NCBI GenBank assembly: GCA_009760855.2
Contig: WPIO01000036.1
Span: 706,501-765,000, forward strand
From: Cristatella mucedo
Taxonomy: Eukaryota > Bryozoa > Phylactolaemata > Cristatellidae
DNA: 58,500 nt
Direction: 5' to 3'
The translations under genes were made by a program, and so were the position numbers. The number at the start of each line of letters is the position of its first letter. The stretch's first letter is position 1. Under the pieces are notes generated by a model. It searched no databases. It was not told where the DNA came from and was given only the letters and a program-made list of their open reading frames with translations. This document shows positions 50,863-58,500 of the stretch, one piece after another.

Positions 50863-51899
50863 GACTTACTGTAGAAACAATCTGCGCACGAGGAAACACA
50901 AAGAAAATCTTTCAACATCCCTTGAGCGGTCCACGAGGTCCCATTGCTTAAATTCGGGTGCTTAGTCCAGGGGCTGCGACTGCTGCCGAGCTCGAGCAAT
51001 GCGTTAGGCGCTCGGGCCCTAGCCACGGCCTAAAGTCTCTAGCCCTGTAGACCTCAGGACTGATCGGAGGATATCCCTCCGAGATTGCAGCCGTCAACCG
51101 CTTAAACTGACAAAATTTACAGTACTCGGTACTATTGACCCCGATCTCACTGTTGCCGATCGGAGCGGCTCACCCATTTACAGCTCGCCGTAGGATACCT
51201 CGGGATACGACGGTCCCAGCGCCCGCCCTCAGGATTGTTTTCTAGTCGTCCCTGGAAAGATATTCCCTATATATATAGCTATTAGTTATTTAATAAATCT
51301 TTCTCGAAGCCTCTAACTGCTGCGGCTGACAGATAAGCCTCCGGTGGGCTATAGCGCTGCAGAATAACTTTTTGAGTGCAATATTTGTCAGTGCAATTGA
51401 AATCTAATCAAATTGTGCTCCGCAAGCGATCGGGTTTCCTTTCTCGAAATGCAAAACGACCGATGGTCATCTGCCGCGGAATGGAGGCGCCAACAGATCG
51501 CTGCCTTTCTGGCTCCGCACTTCTAATTATTGATACATCTAGCGAGACTGCAGCGCTCAGCAGAAACGTGGGCTTAAAGCCCGGGTTTTAACATCATCCG
51601 ACTGATCCTGGTCGGTTCGGTATCAAAATACCGGCGGCGCACTGGCCGAGACGCTTGCATACGTTTATTTCTTAATTGCCGCCGGATGCCAAGCTGCATC
51701 GCATTGAACGCCGGTCGGAGGCAGCAGATCGCCACATCGACTCCACGATGCTCCGCGTGGGCAACGCAGCTTCGCTCCGCGCGCGAGCGCAAAAGAAAGT
51801 ATAAGGGAGGGGCGCAGCGGAGTTAAAACATTTGAGGGAGTAAGAAGTAAACAATGCAGCACGGACGGCCAGAGTTATTGCTCACCGAGAGCGCGAATA
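50863..51899. other. no gene recognised
   Basis: Short frames only. A TATA-like ctatatatatagc at 51269-51281, followed by ttaataaatc at 51290-51299, could be remnants of a repeat or LTR, but no terminal repeats were found. Confidence 0.4.
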
Positions 51900-51977
51900 A
51901 AACGAGTTACTCGTGTAGGAGACGTGAAGTGAAAATTAAAAGTGCTCGGGTGCTTCCGTGAAGTAAAACCTAAGAGT

Positions 51978-52034
51978 GCTGTAGAGATGAGGCGGCTGCG
52001 GCTTCCGCCGCCGCAGCAGCCTCATCTCTACAGC
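51978..52034. other. 25 bp hairpin in GC-rich domain
   Basis: Arms 51978-52002 and 52010-52034 are reverse complements with one mismatch (gctgtagagatgaggcggct against agcagcctcatctctacagc), loop ttccgcc. Confidence 0.85.
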
Positions 52035-53325
52035 GGCAGAGCACCGTCGGTGGCTTTCAACCTGCTCGCAGAGACCTCCTGCCAAGAACCTCCTGTCCCC
52101 GCCAGCGGACACGACCTGGGTCGCGAACGGTGTGAGCGCTCGCCGCCGCCGGACCGAGCTTCAAAGATGGCCGGCCGCGTCGAATGAGTACGACCTCGAC
52201 TTCGCAGAGCGGCGCCTGCACGACGAAGCGCGAGGAGGACGCTGCCAAACGAGCGCTGCGAGGCAGGCGTCGGACCGCGCGGCGGCGCGTGCACGCGGAG
52301 GTCGCACGACGGGCGTCGCAGCGAGCAGCGCCGGCGAGCGCGCGCACGTCGCAGCCCGTTTCGAGAGCGCACAGCCATTTGGCGGAACGGTCTCGGCACG
52401 AGTCGAGTATTTCGCTTAAGCAACCTTCTTTTAACTCGGCTTGGCGAGACGCGCGGGCTTCGGCACAGCGAGCTTATCGATCGCGGTAGTAAAACGCGCC
52501 TTCGTAGCTGTTTTGCGTGAGAACGCGCGGCGAACGTTACGGCATAGCACTCGGTGGGTACGTTATAACGACGGTGCACGACGATGTTCAATCGAAATTC
52601 ACACTTCGCATAGCATTCGGTCAAATTTAAGCGAGCAGACTAAAAAAGCGGGGGTTTGCAAGTCCGTCCACTCCTGATAGCGAGGCGGGTATTCGCCGAG
52701 CTCGGCGGCCGCATATTGACAGCTTCTCACCGGCGGGCGTCCCGCAATCCGCCGTATTACACGCTAATTCACAGCTCGCCTCCCGGCTACTAGCGCGAGC
52801 TTTATCGATCGAGCAATTGCAGGTAGAGCGCGAGGCACTAATTATCGTTTCGGATGCAAAAAGGGACAGTTCGTCGGGTTTTGCGCAATTTAAACGGGCA
52901 CGGCGCCGGCGTCTAGACGCGGCGTGCGATGCGCGACTCGAGTACTCGCGAAGGCCCGTATTGGCGTCGTACGCCGAGCCGTATCGCTTCTGATTTCTCT
53001 TGCAGACGAGCTGAAATACACTGACCTCTCCGAGATTGCGTTTATCGCCAACGGAGCCTCTGCACCATTCGCGAACGGATAGCACTGCGCGATTCGGCAT
53101 TTTCTAAACCACAGTTGCAGTGACCAACCTTGTGCGCAATTGACCTCAGCATTCGAAAGTATTGTTACTGTAGTTATTGTTATTAGTTATTGTTTTTGTA
53201 GTTATTGTTATTAGTTATTGTATTCGAAAGTAGTCATTGCGATCGATCTTCCCATTCGGTGGCGAGCTGTACAAACGCCCACGCCGTCAGATCCCCGCGC
53301 GCTCTCTCTCTCTCATCCGTTCGCT

Positions 53326-53329
<4 letters not shown>

Positions 53330-53402
<73 letters not shown>

Positions 53403-53405
53403 CTC

Positions 53406-53500
<95 letters not shown>
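53330..53500 (+). repeat. (CT)n tract
   Basis: About 170 bp of CT with CCT interruptions at 53399-53412, inside the GC-rich domain. Source of spurious Ser/Leu frames. Confidence 0.95.
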
Positions 53501-53504
<4 letters not shown>

Positions 53505-54222
53505 GAGCTACAGCGAGTATCAGCGCCGCCAGCCGCCGCCAGCCGCCGCTAGCTGACGCGCGCGCCGCCGCTAGCCGTACCATGTCGCGTCGAATGCACC
53601 TCAGCTGCTCTTCGATTCGGGCGTGCTGTTCGTAGGCCGACGCGTCCGCCATGACGGACCCTCGCGGCGCAGGAGCAGAAGCTCGCACTCCGAGCGTCGC
53701 ACGCCGATGCCTGGCCCACGCACCGACGAATGCGAGTCACCTTGAGCGCCGCCTCCGCCGCCGCCGCCGCAACAAATTGGGCCTGAGCAAATTTGCCCAG
53801 CGGCTCGCACAGAGGCTGACGCCGGCGAGCTCCACCGGCGGTCGCCGGCGCCTCCTCCCGTGCAGTGCACCTGCAACGTCGGGCGCACGAACTCGCGTAG
53901 TAGTTTGTGCCTGTCTCGAACGTGTCGCCGCTCATCTCGATCAGAGCTACAGCGAGTCGATGCGGCCGTGTTGGCAGTGAGCGGCGGCCGCGCGCGCGAG
54001 CGCCGCCCCGGTACGAAAGCAGGCAGCGTCTCGCTCTCGCTGAACTGTCGGCCGGTAAATAATGAGCATTTCCTTACCCGACCGCCTGCTTGGTTCGCAT
54101 GTTCCTAACGTATGGAGCTCATCCGCTGAGAATGACAGCATGGTATTAAAAAAGAGGCTACAAATCCAAAATCCATCTACTACTCATAGCATCTTCACGC
54201 CTGAATTGCCCTTTGGGGGCTT

Positions 54223-54534
54223 ATTCGGGCTGCAGCTTTGCACGACGTCGCTAACCAAATGACTTGCATTCTTTCTAGCATACGTCAACTTCATAGAAAA
54301 TGATTTAGCTCCCTTATATCGCAACGTGCATGTTCTATTATTATTATTATTATTATTATTACTATTACTATTAGCGCTATTCGGGCTGCAGCTTTGCACG
54401 ACGTCGCTAACCAAATGACTTGCATTCTTTCCAGCATACGTCAACTTTATAGAAAATGGTTTAGTTCCCTTATATCGCAACGTACATGTTCTATTATTAT
54501 TATTATTATTATTATTACTATTACTATTAGCGCT
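54223..54534 (+). repeat. 156 bp tandem duplication with (ATT)n
   Basis: Units 54223-54378 and 54379-54534 differ at only a few bases. Each runs from attcgggctgcagctttgca through atagaaaatg(a/g)tttag and cccttatatcgcaacgt to (ATT)n and ttagcgct. The end resembles an L2/SINE tail. Confidence 0.92.
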
Positions 54535-55544
54535 ATGCCTAAACTAGGCGCCGACCATTCACCGCTCGATGCTCCGTCCAATTTACGCGCATCTCACTTG
54601 ACCGGAAATCGTTCCATCCGGAAAAGGTAAGAGGCTCGCCGCCTGCAATCGCTCACGAGGCGACAATACCGTTGCTAATGCGGCGCACTCGCGTTTTGGC
54701 GTTACTAGCTGAACGCACAGGCGCTGACTAAGCGCAGCAGATATGGCGTGGGCGAGCTGCCATTACGGTGGTCGTACGGCCGATCTGCAAGTGTAAGGCG
54801 ACCGTCGTGGTCGAAGGCCGAGTGGAGCTGGCTCCCCGGTTCGGCCCGTCGTATGGCAGCGCGCGGCTCAGTGAAGTGAAGCTGGCGAAAGCCGCGAGCT
54901 GCAGCCGCGGCTCACGCATCGCTCTCAATCGCGGCCGCAGCGGAGAGGGCGACGACAGGCAGACCTCTGGGGCCACAGCGAGGCTCGCTCGGGTCGTCGG
55001 GATGCGAACGCTAGCGGCCGGATTGCCTCGACCGCGGCGCAACTCGTGCGGCGGCATCATTGCGGGGCCGCCGCCGCCGCTGGCTCTCCGACTTCAAGCG
55101 AACGTGAATTCCACGGGCGCACCCTACGACCGCTGCAGCTCGTCAGAGCGCTTACGCACTGCAAATGCGGGCGCGCGAGCGAGCGCGCGCGAGCTGCGGT
55201 GGGCCCGGTAGAGGGGCGAGCGGGGGCGTGTCCGGCGACCCCACAGAGAGCTCGCGAGCCCAGTCTCCGATCGCTCGTTCCTGCGCGCTCGCCGCGCGCG
55301 GCGGGCTCGGCCCGCGGCGAGCGGAAGTGGAGCGTGTCGACAGAGGCGCCGGAAGGCCTGGCTCGCTCGCGCTTCCGCTTCGGGCAGTTGGAGCGCCGCG
55401 CTAGTCGGCGGTGCGGCAAGGGAGCGGCGGCGTGGTGCCGAAAGCGTCGGGCTGCTTTAAAAAACCCTACTCGGCTGTCATCGCCGAGAAGCCGTCGCTA
55501 CCGGACGCACCGAAAGACCTGTCGGCGGCAGTTGGTGGCATGCT

Positions 55545-55580
55545 CCGTTCGTGACGTCACAACACAGGAAGTGCCGCATG
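55545..55580 (+). promoter_or_regulatory. CRE and ETS-like sites
   Basis: Perfect CRE palindrome tgacgtca at 55552-55559 and ETS-type aggaagtg at 55566-55573, seven bases apart in CpG-rich DNA. Promoter role inferred only. Confidence 0.35.
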
Positions 55581-56089
55581 AGAATCGAAACGCCCGAGGA
55601 GGGTCGACCTACGCGGTGCTGCGAGCCTAGTGTTTGAGTCGCTGCAGAGTCGGGGCTCAGCGCGCACTCATGAGCTGCCGATGTCCAAAAGTTCCCGTTA
55701 GCGTCAACTACCCGCCGCTCGCAACCGCGTGGCCGCTGTCGCGCCGGTCTCAGCACCAGCGAAACACTTCCGGCAGCGTGAAGAGGAAATGCGGGCAATT
55801 TATAAAAAAAAAACTGTTGACTGACGAACCGCAGCGATGAGGCTCTGCTGTAGCGCAATGACGCACTTCGCTCCTGTAGTCTCCCGCGTTCAACGACTGC
55901 TCCGCGAGAGAGCGAGCCAGCACTTGTCTTTGGTTGAGCGGAGCTGCGAGACGGACAATGACTAACTAGCGACAGCAGCTGCTCATGCGGCGGACTCGCC
56001 GTGTCAGCTGGGCGCGCGCGCACAGGGCGCGCAGACTACGCTCAGCAGACCGTGCGAGAATATCTGCTTCACCTCTGCTGCTGCTCAGT

Positions 56090-56880
56090 CCTCCCTCCGA
56101 TCTGTCATCGTTGGTAGATAGCTACAACACGACACTAGCTGACACGCTCGACGAGTTTGCACCTCTGACAAAGCGAACTGTGCGCCCCCTCCCAGACGGC
56201 CTGTGGTTTACCACAGACATTAAACTAGCCATGTCTACTAAACGAAAGCTTGAAAAAGCATACAAAAGATCCGGACTAACTGTCCATCGACAGGCATATG
56301 AAGACTACTGTAGGTCGTACCAATCGATCCCAGCAAAGGCCAAGTCTAGCTTCTATAGAAACGTTGTTGAATCACAGATGCACAATCCAAAAATGCTGAT
56401 GTCAACAATAAAACATCTCCTCAACCGTTCCCAGATTAGCTCCTTACCTGATGATCCTTGTGATGATCTAGCCGATCGCTTCTCTCGATTCTTTGTGCAG
56501 AAGATAGACAAGATCAGGGAATCCGTCCCTGCGATGACAACCTCCCCACTAGAATGCTGGTCCTCGGTTCCTGGCTGCACCTCAATGTCTGCATTTAAGC
56601 AGGTCACTATTGATCTAGTCCTAAAGTTCGTCTCTCAATCAAAGAAGAAAACAAGTCCTCTAGACCCTATTCCCACTGTCCTGCTCCTACGTTGAATTGA
56701 TCTGCTGCTGCCATGCATAACTAACATCATTAATATGTCATTAGCCTCAGGTCATGTCCCAGCACCTTCCAAAAAAGCTGTAGTCAGGACACTTCTCAAG
56801 AAAGCTACACTAGACCAAGAGAACTTTAGCAACGAGCGGCCAGTCTCTACGTCTGGCTAGAATGCATTACCGATAGGATA
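56090..56880 (+). mobile_element. L2-like LINE, EN-RT linker and RT N-terminus
   Basis: Plus strand: a 200-residue stretch with LVDSYNTTLADTLDEFAPLT, LPDGLWFTTDIKLAMSTKRK, KSSFYRNVVE, FSRFFVQKIDKIRESV and SPLDPIPTVLLLR, then a stop at 56693. It continues with TNIINMSLASGHVPAPSKKA and LLKKATLDQENFSNERPVS. This is the typical linker and first RT blocks of the L2/CR1 group. The upstream part of the frame (from 55985) is GC-rich flank. Lacks the catalytic RT core. Confidence 0.92.
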
Positions 56881-56954
56881 GTCTCTCCCGGATGGTACAG
56901 CGGCTGCTACTGCACAAGGCCAGCGAAAGTCACCGCACACGGACCCAGCATAAT

Positions 56955-57110
56955 TCTTCTAGCAAAAGATGCGTTTTTAGTTTCTGTTCAATGTCCCGCA
57001 AGTCAGCGGGATTCCGTGAGGTACGTCGGGAATGAATTCCGGGCTTCGGGAGCGCACGAACTAAAGGCACGGTCTTCTAACTATTTCGGGTGGATTCGCG
57101 GCCCGCTGCT
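56955..57110 (-). mobile_element. L2-like LINE ORF-end fragment
   Basis: aaaagatgcgtttttagttt, gggaatgaattccgggcttc, gggagcgcacgaactaaagg, cacggtcttctaac: the ORF C-terminus in minus orientation, a diverged subfamily. Confidence 0.7.

Positions 57111-58500
<1,390 letters not shown>

Larger units (their letters stand above)
51900..56050. promoter_or_regulatory. large GC/CpG-rich domain
   Basis: The most CpG-dense part of the window, with cgcgcg and gccgcc clusters over about 4 kb, broken by a (CT)n tract and an AT-rich tandem duplication. Many overlapping Arg/Ala/Ser-rich frames on all strands (for instance 52028-52624 and 55046-55630) are expected from composition and show no domain. It probably holds a promoter and/or first exon of a gene outside the window. 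Confidence 0.4.

Noticed and set aside
52028-52624. 198-codon Arg/Ser-rich minus frame and overlapping frames
   Set aside because: Overlapping frames on all strands in GC-rich DNA are expected by chance; no domain seen.

Overview
The window reads as nuclear DNA of an invertebrate animal. It has no bacterial-style gene packing, and the few real genes are split by GT-AG introns of 0.4-3.8 kb. Space between exons is filled with L2/CR1-like non-LTR retrotransposon pieces, tRNA-derived SINEs and long (CT)n/(GA)n tracts. The species cannot be fixed from the sequence. The arginine methyltransferase is clearly metazoan in type but too diverged to point to a phylum.

Layout. (i) 1-5.2 kb: repeats only. 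(ii) 5.2-15.4 kb: two minus-strand terminal coding exons of paralogous NAD(P)H:quinone oxidoreductase (NQO1/DT-diaphorase-like) genes, about 6.4 kb apart. Each has a similar non-coding block upstream of it, as expected of a tandem duplication. A Mutator-like transposon (MULE, 12.8-15.1 kb) with a broken FLYWCH + DDE transposase and repeat-rich terminal inverted repeats sits inside the second copy. (iii) 15.4-25 kb: an old L2-like element with endonuclease and reverse transcriptase remnants, SINEs, a second reverse transcriptase relic and AT-rich or GA-rich simple DNA. (iv) 26.2-42.5 kb: a complete minus-strand PRMT1-type protein arginine methyltransferase gene. I could assemble 10 coding exons, all phases fitting, into an uninterrupted 342-residue protein with every catalytic motif. 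Its promoter probably lies in the GC-rich stretch at 42.5-43.5 kb. (v) 43.8-50 kb: nested retroelements and SINEs. (vi) 50.4-56 kb: GC-rich, promoter-like DNA with NRF1, ETS and CRE-like sites but no gene I can name. (vii) 56-58.5 kb: an L2-like RT fragment and a ~740 bp (GA)n tract.

Functional picture. The only demonstrably intact gene is PRMT1 (asymmetric dimethylation of arginines on histone H4 and RNA-binding proteins). The NQO-like exons imply a redox/detoxification gene cluster whose upstream exons I could not locate. Most other content is mobile DNA: an L2-like LINE, a SINE family (here SINE-A) with a tRNA-like head and an L2-like tail, a second tRNA-headed family (SINE-B), and a ~200 bp family (repeat C) ending in CATTA repeats. 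No CRISPR, operon, rRNA or credible functional tRNA was seen. I found no clear new biological system. The most unusual items are the MULE with tandemly repeated ends, the 47 bp duplication around an L2 insertion, the divergent NQO paralogs and the small first coding exon of PRMT1.
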